Source: Sequoia sempervirens | Lineage: Eukaryota; Streptophyta; Pinopsida; Cupressales; Cupressaceae | Direction: 5' to 3' | DNA: 64,000 nt | Assembly (NCBI GenBank): GCA_007258455.2 | Contig: VDFB02193867.1 | Span: 570,505,328 to 570,569,327 of the forward strand | Part shown: piece by piece, positions 1 through 11,229 of the stretch | How the letters are laid out: each line of letters begins with the position of its first letter | How positions within the stretch are numbered: the first letter of the stretch is position 1 | Program-made: the position numbers and the translations under genes | The notes under the pieces: model-generated | The model's database searches: none | What the model was told of the DNA's origin: nothing | The model's input: the letters and a program-made list of their open reading frames with translations, nothing else

Positions 1-1428
1 ATATTTTGCTTCAGCAATAGATAGAGAAATGAAATTCTACTTTTTTCTCAACCAGGACACCGGCTTCTTCCCTAGGAAGAAAGCACCACCACTAGTACTT
101 TTCCTTTCATCTACATCTCCTATCCAATCCACATCAGTATATGCACTCAAAGTGAGATCATCATCCTTTGGATACCAAAGTCCAAAGTCAACTGTTCCTT
201 TCAGATATTTGAAGATTCTCTTAACAACAGTCACATGTGATTCTTTTGGATCAGCTTGAAATCTTGCAACCATACATATAGTATTCATAATGTCTAGTCT
301 AGTCTGGGTCAAATAGAGAAATCCACCGATCATTAACCTGTATCTAGTTTGATTTGCTTTAGGAGAATCATCATTCTATGTTAGCTTGCATCTGGTCACC
401 ATGGGAGTACCAACAGGCTTTGATTCTTCCATCCCAAATTTCTTCAGTAGCTCTCTCACATATTTGGACTGAGATATGAAAATTCCCTTGTCTAACTGGG
501 TAACTTACAATCCCAGAAAGAACTTCATCTCTCCAATCCTACTCATCTCAAATTCACTCTTCATTTCATCAGCAAACTTCATACATAGATTATCATCTCC
601 AAAAATAATGTCATCAACAAAGACTTCTATAATTAACTCTTTATCATGATCCAACTTGAAGTATAAATTGCTATTAGTAGTACCTTTATTGAATCCAAGC
701 TTCAATAATTATTTGTCTAATCTACCATACCAGGCTCTGGGGGCTTGCTTGAGTCCATACAAGGATTTCTTCAATCAAAAAGCCATGTCTTCCTTATTAG
801 TCTTTTGAAATCCATTAGGTTATTCAATATATACTTCTTCTTTTAGCTCACCATTCAGAAAAGCTGACTTCATGTCCATTTGATAGACTTTATAGTTCTT
901 ATATGTAGCATAAGCAAGAAATAATCTAACAACTTCAATTATGGCAATAGGGGAAAAAAATTCTTCAAAATCAACACCTTCCATTTGAGAATACCCTTTA
1001 CATACTAGTCTTGCTTTATTTTGGACCACTTCACCTTGTTCATTCAGCTTATTCTGAAACACCCATTTAGTAACAATCACATTTTTGTCTTTGGGTCTGG
1101 GAACCAGTGTCCATGTGCCATTCTTTTCAATCAATGTCAGTTCTTCCTTCATAGCTTCCATCCAATGTTCATCTTGGTAGGCTTCAGTGACATCTTTAGG
1201 TTCAATCTTGGAAATCAGGCAATACTCTTCTGCAATATTTCTTCTAGTTTGCACACATTTACTCTTATCTCCTATAATTTGATTTTTAGAATGATTTAGC
1301 TTTACATACCTTGGAACTTTAGAACTTTCTTGAGCTTCTAGTTCTTCTGATATTTCTTCTGCACTTGCACTTGTTTGTGCTTCTTGACTTACTTGATTTA
1401 CTGGAACAAATTGAGGTTGCTTTACCAA
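1..1428 (-). pseudogene. copia reverse transcriptase and RNase H region, truncated at the window edge
   Basis: The N-terminal half (1428-820) carries the RT entry region with KNGTWTLVPRP, KWVFQNKLNEQGEV, KARLVCKGYSQ and MDMKSAFLNGELKEEVY, classic copia RT blocks. The polymerase core FVDDIIFG lies near 620. Motifs around 330-300 (MIGGFLYLTQTRLDIM) lead into RNase H with YTDVDWIGD and STSGGAFFLG, ending at the window edge in an AEAKY block near position 10. All segments share one frame. The stop after EEVYIE sits where copia proteins have Q (EQPxGF), so it is probably a CAA to TAA change. At least one other stop, near 700, falls on an expected tyrosine. Not functional as it stands. Confidence 0.93.
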
Positions 1429-1497
1429 AACATATGGAATAATTTGAAGTTGGTTCTGTGTCTGAGAATTCTTCCCTTGGCTTGTATTGTCTTCATC

Positions 1498-2390
1498 TTA
1501 ATCATAACCATAATATCTAGATGGTTTAGCAGAATCCTCATCAACTCTAATATTTGCACTCTCAACCATTTTCCTTAGTCTTTTGTTATAGCACCGGTAG
1601 GCCTTGCTTTTAATAGAGTAACCTAGAAAGATTCCTTCATCGCTTCTTGCATCAAACTTTCCTATATCATCATCTCTCTTGATGTAGCATTTGCTTCCAA
1701 AGATATTGAAATATTTAACAATAGGCTTATAACCAAACCATAATTCAAAAGGGGTCTTACCAAAATTACCATTAACATTTATCCAATTCAAAGTATACAC
1801 AACATTGCTTACAACTACACTCCAATAGATCTGGGGCACATTTCCTTCTATCATCATTGTTCTAGCAGCATCCATAATTGTTCTATTCTTTCTCTCTGCA
1901 ACTCCATTCTGTTGAGGGGTTCGGGGAGAAGATAACTATCTTTTGATTCCATGTTCTTCACAAAAAGAGTTGAACTCCCTGGAGGTGAACTCACCACCTC
2001 TGTCAGATCTCAGGCATTTTATTTTAAGACCTTTCTCATTCTATGTCATAGCCTTGAAACTTTTGAACTTTTCCAGTGCTTCACATTTTTCTTTTAGGAA
2101 AGAAACCCATATCATTCTAGAATAATCATCAATAATCAACATAAAGTACCTTTCTCCATGAATACTTTTGACTCTGGAGGGACCACAAAGATCAATATGT
2201 AGCAGCTCCAACAAATCATTTGAATGAAATTGTTTGCTCTGGAAAGAGCTCTAGTCTGTTTACCCATCTGACACTCCTTACAAATTGTGTTAGCAGGCTT
2301 TACTAACTTAGGTAGATCTCTTACTTCTTGAGTGGAACTTACCTTGACAATGTTATCAAAATTCACATGACATAGCCTCGTATGCCACAA
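1498..2390 (-). pseudogene. copia integrase (GAG-pre-integrase plus catalytic core), broken
   Basis: At 2390-2136 a GAG-pre-integrase zinc-binding region is visible: WHTRLCHVNFDNIVKV, then CKECQMGKQTR. The core follows with RSDRGGEF near 2000, PQQNGVAERKNRTI near 1900 (the third catalytic residue, E, is in VAERKN) and the downstream block FELWFGYKPIVKYFNIFGSKCY. A frameshift lies between about 2136 and 1875, and TAG stops occur at positions where related proteins have Q. The 1875-1498 frame is the same as RT, and a single TAA (YD-stop-DED) separates them. An integrase relic, not an active enzyme. Confidence 0.92.
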
Positions 2391-2783
2391 CCGACTTTCA
2401 TCTACTTGAGCAATTAAACAACTCTCACTGGTAGTATTTAGGTGAAAAATATTACCTTTTGTCTATTTACCTGTAGCAATCATATTGCCAGAACTTCCTT
2501 GTATCCTGCATCTCCCATCTTTGAACTATAGATCATAGCCTTTGTCCACCATTTGTCCAATACTAAAAATATTGTGCTTCAGTCCTTAAACATAAAGAAC
2601 ATCATCAGTGTTATGCTTACCACCAATACAAATAGAACCTCTGCCACAAATCACACCAACATTGTCATCTCCAAACCTTACAACCCCACCGTCATACTTC
2701 TCTAGACTTACAAATTTTCTTTTATCACCAATCATATGATGTGAGCATCCATTGTCAATAACCCACTCATCCTTTTCTTCAAC
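2391..2783 (-). pseudogene. copia aspartic protease relic
   Basis: Between gag and the integrase the minus-strand translation gives WVIDNGCSHHM near 2770-2740, the copia retropepsin active site with DNG in place of the usual DSG. GDDNVGVICGRGSI and SIGQMVDKGYDL follow, typical of the copia protease-to-integrase segment. Stops interrupt it near 2590, 2530 and 2465. It lies in frame with gag upstream. Short and clearly decayed, but the position and the active-site block make the assignment firm. Confidence 0.8.
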
Positions 2784-3812
2784 TCAGGTTGCAAGATCTT
2801 TCTCATCTTTAGCAGATTTAGTAGCAACATGACTATTTTCAATGGTAGCAATGAAAACCCATTCATCTTCATTTCCATTATCTTTATCAGATTCATCATT
2901 AGTCACTCCTTCAGAAAAGTAACATTTCTTTTGGAATCTAGACTTGTTAGGCTTAGATCTAGGAACTCTTTCAAGACATCTTGATGCAAAATGGCCTATT
3001 TTACTGTAAGAAAAAAATTTAATAGGCAATACACCTTCATACTTACCTTTTCCTCTGCCTTCTTTCTTCACAATCAGTGCTTCCAATTCTTCTACCTCTC
3101 TTTCTTTATCTTCAAGCTGTTTCAGTTCTTCATCATACTTGGATATCTTTTTGGAACACTCTCCTGGATTATATCTTTGCTTGTTACTTCTGAATATAGT
3201 AGCCTTGAATGCAGATTCACCAAATTCACTTAATTCAAAAGCAACAAGCTTACCAACTAGCGTATCTCTTGTCATATTCGTTACTGATCTGAGCTCTTCA
3301 ATAGCATGAGCCTTCACTTTGTAGGAGGGAGGAAAGGATCTGAGTATCTTAGCCACAATTTCATCCTCATCTAGGGAACCACCGATACATCTAATACCCA
3401 TCACTATTTCATTTACTCTTTGCATAAAAGAAGTGATATTTTCATCTTCACCCATCTTCAAATTCTCATACTTTCCTTTCAAAATTTGTAGCTTACCCAT
3501 CTTCACCTGTGCATCTCCTTCATACAAAGTTTCCAGCTTCGTCCAAATCTCATGAGTTGTCTTCAAACCTATCACATTTTCCATCTCCAAATTTTTCAAA
3601 GCACTCACCAAAGCTTCAATAGCCCTGATATTATTTTTAGCTTCTTTGATCTCATCAGCATTGGAGGGACCATTTTGAGGAATAACATATGGATCTTTTG
3701 TAATCTTCCAATAAGCTTCACCAATACACCTCAGGTGAAATTCCATCCTGACTTTCCACAGTGAGTAGTTAGTTCCATCAAATCTAGGACTGTCCTTCTT
3801 GTATGATACCAT
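2784..3812 (-). pseudogene. copia gag (UBN2/Retrotran_gag type)
   Basis: 342 codons open from ATG at 3812, 38 bp inside the PBS. The N-terminus has PRFDGTNYSLWKVRMEF, the hallmark of plant copia gag, then KTTHEIWTKLETLYEG, and the RVNEIVMGIRCIGGSLDED and KILRSFPPSYK blocks of the capsid-like domain (about residues 20-200). A zinc knuckle at about residues 265-280 is damaged: SYSKIGHFASRC keeps the H and last C, but the first two cysteines are replaced. The charged region before it looks like a coiled coil. This is the least damaged frame of the element; loss of the knuckle cysteines argues against present function. Confidence 0.9.
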
Positions 3813-3850
3813 CTCAGATCACCTCAAGCTTTTAGAATTCTTTAGAGGAA

Positions 3851-3868
3851 CTTGGCTCTGATACCAAT
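3851..3868 (-). other. primer binding site of the copia element (initiator tRNA-Met type)
   Basis: On the minus strand the bases next to the LTR read ATTGGTATCAGAGCCAAG, containing TGGTATCAGAGCC, the standard plant PBS complementary to initiator tRNA-Met. It lies directly against the LTR end at 3869. Confidence 0.9.
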
Positions 3869-4091
3869 TGTTGGAAAAACAAGGACAGACAATTGAGAGG
3901 GGGGGTGAATCAGTTGTCACAAAATAATAAACTTTTCAAACTTTACTTAACTTAATCTCAGATCTGATGAATAAGCAATTAATCATAAACAATTAACACA
4001 TCAAAGAGATAGAGAACACCAATATTTTTTACATGGAAACCCTATTAGGGGAAAAACCACAGTGGATGTTAGTCCACAAAATGATACCTTG
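3869..4091 (-). repeat. copia 5' LTR, PBS-proximal part
   Basis: Starts TGTTGG on the plus strand, the reverse of the LTR end CCAACA. It contains two blocks common in plant copia LTRs: a run of G before TGAATCAGT (minus strand ACTGATTCACCCCC) and the paired tract around 4040-4065 (minus strand GTGGTTTTTCCCCTAATAGG). It stops at 4091, where the gypsy element begins; the other part is 14471-15495. The solo LTR at 44619-45711 is homologous in reverse orientation. Confidence 0.88.
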
Positions 4092-5904
4092 TGTTAGAAC
4101 TGTTAAATTTTGATATTTTCACATGTTGACTTTACTCATTTGGCCTTACTGTGTACATTTTCCACTCATATTTTTCCCTTTGGTCCCATTGAATCCATTG
4201 AGTCATGCATATGTTACATCATGGTTCGGGTCGGTGTGAAATTTTCTTCGTCTCCCCGACCTGTTTTTGCTAACTTCTGTGTTTCAGGGTGGTCGGCAGG
4301 ACTTCTCGCATGTCTCAATGATCACATTAGCGGATGGAACCTTATCGGCATGTGTTTTGGCTATCGGGTTGAGGTTTCCTCGATCTTCTTTTTTCTTACC
4401 GACCGGTGCCTAAGTGGTCATTTCGGTGAGAGTTTAATTCTTCAGCGAGGGGTTATGGCGAGGAGGTATGTGTTATAGCGACTTTTCAAGTGGAGGATGG
4501 TGTATCGCTATAAGTTATAGCTATCGGTGTAAGGTCATGGTGAGTGACCTTCGGTCTCGCTGACCTTACACATTGATTTACTTTGATGTACATATCGCTA
4601 TAAGGTTGGTGGTGTCTTGGCGAGCATGTGGTCCCAGGGTGACTTTCGACATAATATGGAACTCTCTACTTAGTGTCTCCCCGAGTGTAATGAGCTACAA
4701 CGACAGTGCGTTGGTGCATCGGTGTGTGGCGTCCTATGTCTCGGTGACATGTGAATAATAAATGATCTTAGGTGTAGCCCGATGAATCTATATGATGTCT
4801 CGACGATAGTGGCGGGCTATAACGAAACAAGGGAACACTATGGGGTTTCGATATGATATGCGGACTGCTACGGTGACTGTGAATGAAACATTTGAATTGC
4901 CTTTGGCATAAGTTGTGATGTGTCACGCTGACTCCCTCGCTAGTAAAAACCAGAAATTAATCACTGGGCCGACATGAATTTGAATTGGTGACTATTGTTG
5001 GCCGACTTGTTTGGAGCCCGATTTTTATCCTGGGCCAACATGATGTTTTATTTTGATATTTTCCTCATGCTAGTGTATAAGTAAGCATGTTGTAGTTGTT
5101 AATTAGACCACCAAAGATCAAATTTTTTGATACACTGTAAGTAGATACATTAGAATAAAATTATCAGACCAGAGGCTATTGTTGCATGATTTTCACAATG
5201 GAGGTATTTATGAGATTCAGTTGATGTTGTTGCATTTTTCTGGTGTCAGTTATCTATTGAGTTAAATGAAAAATATTGCTAATTTGTCTCCATGATTGAT
5301 TTTTCTGGTTGTTTAAGTTGATATAACAAGTTTATGTGCAATTTATCAATACACATTTGTTGTATTCGTGTGATTAATCAATTGGTTCTTTCAAGCAAAG
5401 ATTAAATCCTTTTATTGATCACAGTAATCAGAGAGATTCATTTTGGATTATTAAAGTAGAACTTAGTAGTCACAATATTGCATGTTCATACAAGTTATGA
5501 ATAAATCATACGCCAGATAATCTATATCTCATCCAGAGAGTGTTGTTCATCTTGATCTCATTTGACTCCGCCTACCCAACAAGGCACTAGTCTCTGCATT
5601 TCACTATTTGAATCCATTTTAGTTCTTTTATATCTATTAATTAAGCATTCTAGGATTTAGATCAGAAGGTAGCTATCAAGTTTGGTTTCATTTGTTCACT
5701 ATTATCTGCCATTGTGGACAAAGCATTTCATAAAGATAATCATAAGTTAAGTCTGCATTGTTCAAGAGAGGTACACCCACCTTGGTCTTGCAGCACCAGA
5801 AGAGTAGAAGGTTCAATTGTTTCAAACCTTGTTCTGTTACCCTAAAATGTTGTGAAATCTTGGCAATCTTTTGTAGTTCAAACCTGCATTTTTGAGAGCT
5901 AACA
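4092..5904 (+). repeat. 5' LTR of gypsy element 1
   Basis: 1813 bp, TG...CA ends, same length as its partner at 12658-14470. It holds a hairpin cluster at 4507-4571 and a weak TATA-like GTATAAGTA near 5076. I saw no open frame of note. Confidence 0.95.
4507..4571. repeat. inverted-repeat cluster in the gypsy 1 LTR
   Basis: GCTATAAGTTATAGC (4507-4521) is a perfect palindrome with one central base. Directly after it, GTGTAAGGTCA (4527-4537) pairs with TGACCTTACAC (4561-4571), 11-bp perfect arms. A shorter nested pair GGTCA/TGACC lies inside. The 15-bp palindrome is intact in the 3' LTR (about 13072-13086), while the longer arms have mismatches there. Possible protein-binding or RNA hairpin site; function unknown. 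Confidence 0.75.
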
Positions 5905-5906
5905 AA

Positions 5907-5925
5907 TTGGCGACTCTACTAGGGA
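5907..5925 (+). other. primer binding site of gypsy element 1
   Basis: TTGGCGACTCTACTAGGGA lies 2 bp after the LTR end. The TGGCGACTC...CTGGGGA pattern is, from memory, the PBS type of plant Tat/Ogre elements, with a couple of mismatches here. The priming tRNA was not verified. Confidence 0.75.
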
Positions 5926-6047
5926 AAAATCAGAATCAAGGCCTTAATCATAGAGTCAGAAATCTTGAATAGACTCCACTGGGAACAAGAAATATTGAAT
6001 ATTTTTCTCATTTTGATTAAAGTGAGTGGCGACTTTGACAGAAATTT

Positions 6048-7718
6048 TTGCAGTCATTCATCATGAATGGAAGAAGGTCTCAGTACAAGGGAGGTCACCA
6101 TGGAGCCCCTGCTGACAGTAGTAAATGGATTCATAGGGATGACAATGTTGACAAAGGAAAAAAGATAAATGAAGATATGTATCTGACAGGTAGAGATGAA
6201 GTAGATCGCTATGATACATGGAAGGAATACTCAAGTGCAGAACTATGTACCCCTGAGGAGCAATTAAATCCATTTTATAATCCTTAGAAATAGGTTAAGC
6301 TTGAAGCTAAGAAGTAGGCTGAGTTTGAAGCTAGACTTGAGCCTGAACGACTCAGAATTCAACATGAATATGATCAGAGGATGAAGAGTAGCCAAAATAT
6401 CATTGCTGATCATGTGCTTCTTGATGAAGCAAAAGCACTGTTGGAGTAGAAAGAGAAGAGAATAAGGGACCTAGAGGCTAAATTACAGAAAGCCCAAATT
6501 ACTGATTAGACAGCTGGTGGCTCAAAGTATGTTCCACCTCACAAGCAGGGCAGTCATGGCGCAGGGCCTTCTGGTCCACCCGTGTCTCCTCACCATCAGG
6601 GTGGGAATCATTACAGGCAACCAAACCGTCCATCTCATATTCCCACACAACACATAGGTATGTATCCACCGCCTGGTCAGAATTATATCCCACATCATAA
6701 TGCGCAATACAATAATCACATGCCTCAGTATCAACATCCACCTATGCCTCCCCCTCACCAATACGCAGCGATGATCAGGCAATTTGATTTGGCGGGTCTC
6801 AATCCATGCCCTTACCCTATGGATGGAAGCTAGAGAGGTATGATTCCCAATTTTGCAGGGAATAATGCAATTACTGCTAAATAACATCTAAGGAATTTCA
6901 ATATGTCCATTCAAGACATAGGTATGCCATATGAAGATTTGCATATGAGGTTGTTTATGGTGTCACTTATTGAAGATGCTAGGGATTGGTTTAACAGCTT
7001 GCCAACATATTCAATTAATTCTCTCCAAGTATTTCAAGACAAATTCTTAGAACAATTTGGGAATCAAAGTGCCCCAGATGCAGCTCTTCATGAATTGGTG
7101 AGGATTCAGAAAAATCAGAATGATTCAATTTATGATTTCAACCGAAAGTTTAGCAAGTTGCATACCAAAGTCCCTCCTGAATCAAGGTTGTCAGACTCTG
7201 CTGCATTGAGTATTTATTTAAGTGCATTTGATCCCAAAACAGGGTACGAACTAAGAAATAGATTTCCCAGAGACTTGGCTGAAGCACAGAAAATTGCATT
7301 GACAATTGAAAATAACAAGAAGGCTGCTGGTGTAATTAATAAAAAGGACAACTTGAGGCCTCCTTAACAAAATAATTATTAGTACAGACAAGAGAATACA
7401 TACATAAATGAAAACAAAAATGAAAGGCTAAGGCTGCATGATATGCCTTACAATACAAACTGGAAAGATGGGAAACCTATGGCAGCTAGGCCTAGAAATA
7501 AAGAGACCCCTGATCCATTAAGCAAGAGGGGAAATTACATGGTAAGTAATAATTACTTTTGTAAAGTTTGCAATCAGCCACATTCCCCAGACTATTGTGT
7601 TGTAGCTCAAAAGATGCAAGAAGAGGGAATGCTAATAGAGGATAATGGAGAAGACCACAAGATCTATTTAACTTTAGATACCTTCTACCATGCCGAGGAA
7701 GGATATTCATCTTTTTAG
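6048..7718 (+). pseudogene. gag of gypsy element 1
   Basis: An N-terminal segment (ATG at 6063, with TTG 15 bases earlier) is basic and charged, followed by E/K-rich sequence to about 6510 and a P/H/Q-rich stretch. The capsid-like domain at 6903-7340 shows RLFMVSLIEDARDWFNSLP, FLEQFGNQ and YDFNRKFSKLH, which is Retrotrans_gag. A zinc-knuckle-like FCKVCNQPHSPDYC (CX2CX3HX4C) follows at about 7560. Everything is in one frame, interrupted by about ten TAG/TAA stops (for example after FYNP, KK, LLE, ITD, GS, AK, PP, SSF). Most fall in Q-rich contexts. A structural protein relic. Confidence 0.88.
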
Positions 7719-8394
7719 GATGAGGGATATGAATATGATGTCTCCAACCAGAAGTATAATGTCCATATCGCTGAGCAGCAGATTTTTTATGATTTTGATG
7801 AAGATTACATAGAGCCTCATCCTGTTGAGGCACCTGTTCAATACAATGTGAGGAGACCTACGACAGATGAAATAAAAATAATTATAGTTGATGTAGTTGA
7901 ACAAGCACGAAGTAAGTATTGGTTGAGAAACAAAAAAGTAAATGAGTCAGATGGAGTTCCTGGGGGTATTTTTGTAAAAGATCAAAACACAACACAGGAA
8001 AGTGCAACAAAGCCAGAAAGCAAGCAACATGATAAAATTGAAAAGAAGCCTGTTCAAGAGCAGAAAGTCGTGGAATTAAATGAAGAAATATAGATGCCTG
8101 GTGAGCTTAATAGAAAAGAAAAAGGAGAAAGCAGAGGAGAAGTGCCAGAGTTGAGGAAGGCTGTTAAGACAGAGAACTCTTCTTTTGATTTCACCCAAGC
8201 GTTATCTCAGGTAAAAATGTCTATACCACTACTTGAATTGATGAAAATTAAGGAATACAGAGATAATGCTGTCCAATTGATTATGAATTAGAATGAAAAA
8301 CATGTGAATTCTGAGGAGGGTAGTAGGCAGGAAAAGTTAAATAAATCAGAGGTCTGTATGGGTGATGTTTTAACAACTTCCCCACAAGTGGATC
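7719..8394 (+). pseudogene. gag-protease linker of gypsy element 1
   Basis: The same reading frame as gag continues through a charged, lysine- and glutamate-rich linker (VRRPTTDEIKIIIVDVVEQ, then KPESKQHDKIEKKPVQEQK and SQVKMSIPLLELMKIKEYR). The last block is typical of the segment just before the protease in plant non-chromoviral gypsy elements. It contains two TAGs, at expected Q positions. No catalytic domain of its own. Confidence 0.65.
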
Positions 8395-8760
8395 CTTTCT
8401 TCACCACATTGCTTATAAATAATAAATTACTGAGGAACTGCATGATAGATTTTGGTGCTGCTATAAACATTATGCCAGTATGAGTAATGAAACAACTTCG
8501 TATGTGGGTTGATACCTGTGAAGGGAAGTGCTATTCTATGGATAATTGATCTGTTCCTATGGTTGGTATTATAAAAAATGTTGAAGTCAAATTGGCTACA
8601 TATCCGTAGGCAACATATAATATAGACATAACTGTTATTGATACTCCTCCATTCGGGATGCTTTTGTCAAGACAGTGGATTGTAGCTGTAGGAGGGAACG
8701 TTCAATTTGATTTGTCTTATGCTACTATACCAGTGAATGGTCAAGAGGTCAAGTTATACA
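8395..8760 (+). pseudogene. retropepsin-like aspartic protease of gypsy element 1
   Basis: TLLINNKLLRNCMIDFGAAINIM holds the active-site loop as DFG instead of the family's DSG (one TCT to TTT change would explain it). VKLATYP-stop-ATYNIDITVIDTPPFGMLLSRQWI is the flap-to-C-terminal part, ending in the LLGRxWI-like block. Two TGA stops lie inside, one most simply from CGA, plus a TAG at an expected Q. It sits between gag and an archaeal-type RNase H. Inactive because the catalytic triad is altered. Confidence 0.85.
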
Positions 8761-8909
8761 GAGAGCCAAGAATGAGCCAACTTGTTGAAAGTGTGCCACT
8801 AGATCAGATCAATTGTTTCTGTGATGTTGATCTGGGGAGTTTCAAGATTGAACCAGCTCAGCCAGAATTAATGAACAATGACCCAATTGAGAAACATGTT
8901 GCACTTGAT

Positions 8910-9332
8910 CGCAATGGTGTCTGGAAGATGTATTTTGATGGAGCCTGCAGTCAAGAGGGTAATGGAGCTGGGATTGTATTTGTTTCACCTAGAAGTATTA
9001 CTTTTAAATACTATTTCCTGTTAGCATTTGAATGTACAAACAATGTGGTAGAGTACGAAGCTTTATTGACAGGATTGAATATAGCTGTGAAGCATAAGAT
9101 TAAGCTACTAGCTATTTTGGGCGATTTTGAGTTGGTTGTCTCACAAATTAAATCCAAGTATGCAACAAAGCACAAACGATTAAAACAATACAGTAATGCT
9201 GTATGGGACACAATTGAATTATTTGATGCTTTTTCGATTGAGTGGATTGACAGGTCAAAAAACATAATGGCTGATTTTTTAGCAAATGTGGCATTAAAAA
9301 GAGATGATATCACATTGGCTGGGGTGTCATAG
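8910..9332 (+). pseudogene. archaeal-type RNase H domain placed upstream of RT (gypsy element 1)
   Basis: In the single open frame 8658-9332 the motifs are KMYFDGACSQEGNGAGIVFV (first D near 8937), NNVVEYEALLTGLNIA (E), LLAILGDFELVVSQIK (D) and NIMADFLANVA (last D). This is the complete D-E-D-D set of the RVT_3/archaeal RNase H family found in Tat elements and plant L1s. It would cut the RNA strand of RNA:DNA hybrids during reverse transcription. The odd point is position: it lies between protease and RT, whereas the giant element in this window has the same domain behind RT. There is no stop inside the domain, though several TAGs follow at 9330-9435. Confidence 0.92.
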
Positions 9333-9744
9333 ATTTAGTTCAAGACAAGGCCTGCTGTTCTTGATAACATTTACAGTTGGCAAGTTTTTAATGATGATGC
9401 TGATCTTTTGAAATTTTTGCACTGTATAGATTAGTATGAGGCACAAGAAATTGACTTAAATGCTTTTGTTGAGGAAGTAGATGGCAAACAAACTGTGCTT
9501 GGCAAGGAGATCTTACAGCTCAAAACAAATAAATTGCCCAATGGTCTGGTGGCATTGGAGAGGGTGTATGATGGAAATGATAGATCTCTAATGAAGCAAA
9601 CACCAGTCAGAAAGGAAGATGTTGAAGAGATTAACTTGGGGAATATAGCACAAAGAAAGGTATACATTAGAAAGAAGATCAGCCTTGCAATTAGGTGAAT
9701 GCTGATTGAATTGTTGAGAAGTACAAGCATGTGTTTGCCTGGTC
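9333..9744 (+). pseudogene. spacer between archaeal RNase H and RT, gypsy element 1
   Basis: The frame continues with KTRPAVLDNIYSWQVFND, a stretch open from 9495 to 9698, and EEINLGNIAQRKVYI. The EINLGxxxxxRxV(Y/F)I block normally precedes gypsy RT by some tens of residues. The element's only frameshift lies between about 9698 and 9745, next to a TGA. So the archaeal RNase H is fused in frame to the pre-RT region and is not a separately inserted fragment. Confidence 0.7.
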
Positions 9745-10540
9745 ATATGAAGAGTTGCAGGCGTACAAGGAATATCTATTTCGGCATGAAATACCTTTGA
9801 AGCCAGACGCCAAGCCTTTCAGATAGAAGCGAAGACCTATTAATCCAACATTGGAGCCTAAGATGCAGGAGGAATTATTAAACCAATTAGACATTCAACC
9901 TGGGTTTCAAATTTGGTTCCTGTGAGAAAGAAAAATGGTGACATCAGATTATGTGTTGAATTTAGAAATCTGAACATGGCATCTCTCAAGGATAATTATC
10001 CTTTGCCCAACATGGAAGCAATATTACATAAGGTGACAGGGTGTGAGTTATTGTCTATGATGGATGGATTTTCTGGATACAATCAGATCAAAGTCAAGGA
10101 ATATGAACAATATAAGATAGCATTCTCAACTCCTTGGGGAACATATGTGTACATAAGAATGCCATTCAGTCTCACTAATGCTGGAGCAACTTTCCAAAGG
10201 GCTATGGATGTAGCATTTGCTGATTTGATTAATATTATCATGGTGGTGTACCAGGATGACTTGACTGCTTATTCAAAGAAGGCTGAAGATCATGTGCAAC
10301 ATCTTGAAAAGGTATTTATTAAAGCTCTTGAACATGGTATTAGTTTGAATCCAAAGAAATGTCATTTTGCAGTCACAGAGGGTAAGCTCTTGGGTCACAT
10401 TATTTCAAAAGAAGGAATTAGAATAGATCCTAAGAGAGTTGAAGCTATTGATAAAATCCCTATTCCTAAAACTGTCAAGGCAATACAATTGTTCTTTGGT
10501 CAAATTAATTTTGTCAAAAGATTTGTTTCTAATTTTGCTG
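9745..10540 (+). pseudogene. reverse transcriptase of gypsy element 1
   Basis: The entry block is HVFAWSYEELQ with HEIPLKPDAKPFR-stop-KRRPINP, where the stop is at an expected Q. Then VPVRKKNGDIRLCVEFRNLN, LPNMEAILHKVTG, LLSMMDGFSGYNQIKV and AFSTPWGTYVYIRMPFSLTNAGATFQRAMD. The polymerase centre is VVYQDDLTAYSK at 10249-10260, YQDD instead of the common YVDD/YLDD. LNPKKCHFAV and LLGHIISKEGI follow. All seven RT blocks are present and the domain is open from 9913 onward. Minus-strand DNA synthesis would be its role. YQDD may be a natural variant, so decay cannot be judged from it alone. Confidence 0.95.
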
Positions 10541-10659
10541 AGATCATTAAGCCCATATCTAAAATGTTGAAGAAAGGACAAAAGATTGATTGGACTGCTG
10601 AAGCTTTGGATGCTTTTATGACCATCAAGAAGGCTATCAAAGAGGCTCCTGTTCTTAAA

Positions 10660-11060
10660 TCTCCAGATTTTACACAGCCTTTTCAGATTTTTTCTTTTGC
10701 CTCAATGCATACTGTTGCTGCTGTTATGTTACAAAAAAATGATGATGGTTATGAACAACCTGTGTCTTTCTTTAGTAAATCATTACAAGGGTCTGAATTG
10801 AAATATGACATTATGGAAAAGCAAGCATTTGCATTGGTTAAAGCTGTAAAAGCATTCAGACTATATCTTGTTGGAGCAAAAGTAATTGCTTATGTCCCTC
10901 ATGCTGCTGTCAAAGATATTTTAACACAATCTGAAGTCACAGGAAAAAGGTGTAGATGGATCAACAAGATTCAAGAATTCAACATGGAAGTACAAATCAC
11001 TAAGCTGGTTAGAGGCCAAGGTTTGGCAAGACTGATGGCAGAAACCAATTTTGAGGCAAA
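10660..11060 (+). pseudogene. gypsy-type RNase H with all catalytic aspartates replaced
   Basis: Directly behind RT, FTQPFQIFSFASMHTVAAVML aligns with the first RNase H strand, where F replaces the catalytic D of the usual CDAS block. EKQAFALVKAVKAFRLYL keeps the E. IAYVPHAAVKDIL has P where TDH normally supplies D, and GQGLARLMAE lacks the last D of the usual ADALSR block. The frame is uninterrupted, so these look like ancestral replacements rather than recent decay. This matches the known pattern that elements with a second, archaeal-type RNase H keep the original domain as a non-catalytic tether. Confidence 0.88.
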
Positions 11061-11229
11061 TCAAATCTGCAATGTTGAAGAAGGGGCTGCAATTGCAAGC
11101 ATTGAGAACACTCCATGGTATACTGATGTTATGCATTATCTTAAATACATGAAGTGTCCAGATGGGCTAAGTGACAGCCAAAAGAGAACTTTGAAGTTAC
11201 AAGCCTCAAGGTATGTTTTCATTGATGGA

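Noticed and set aside
3851..3868. tRNA gene fragments at the PBS sites (3851, 23402, 28914)
   Set aside because: Only the 12-18 bases complementary to the tRNA 3' end are present, always next to an LTR; no cloverleaf.
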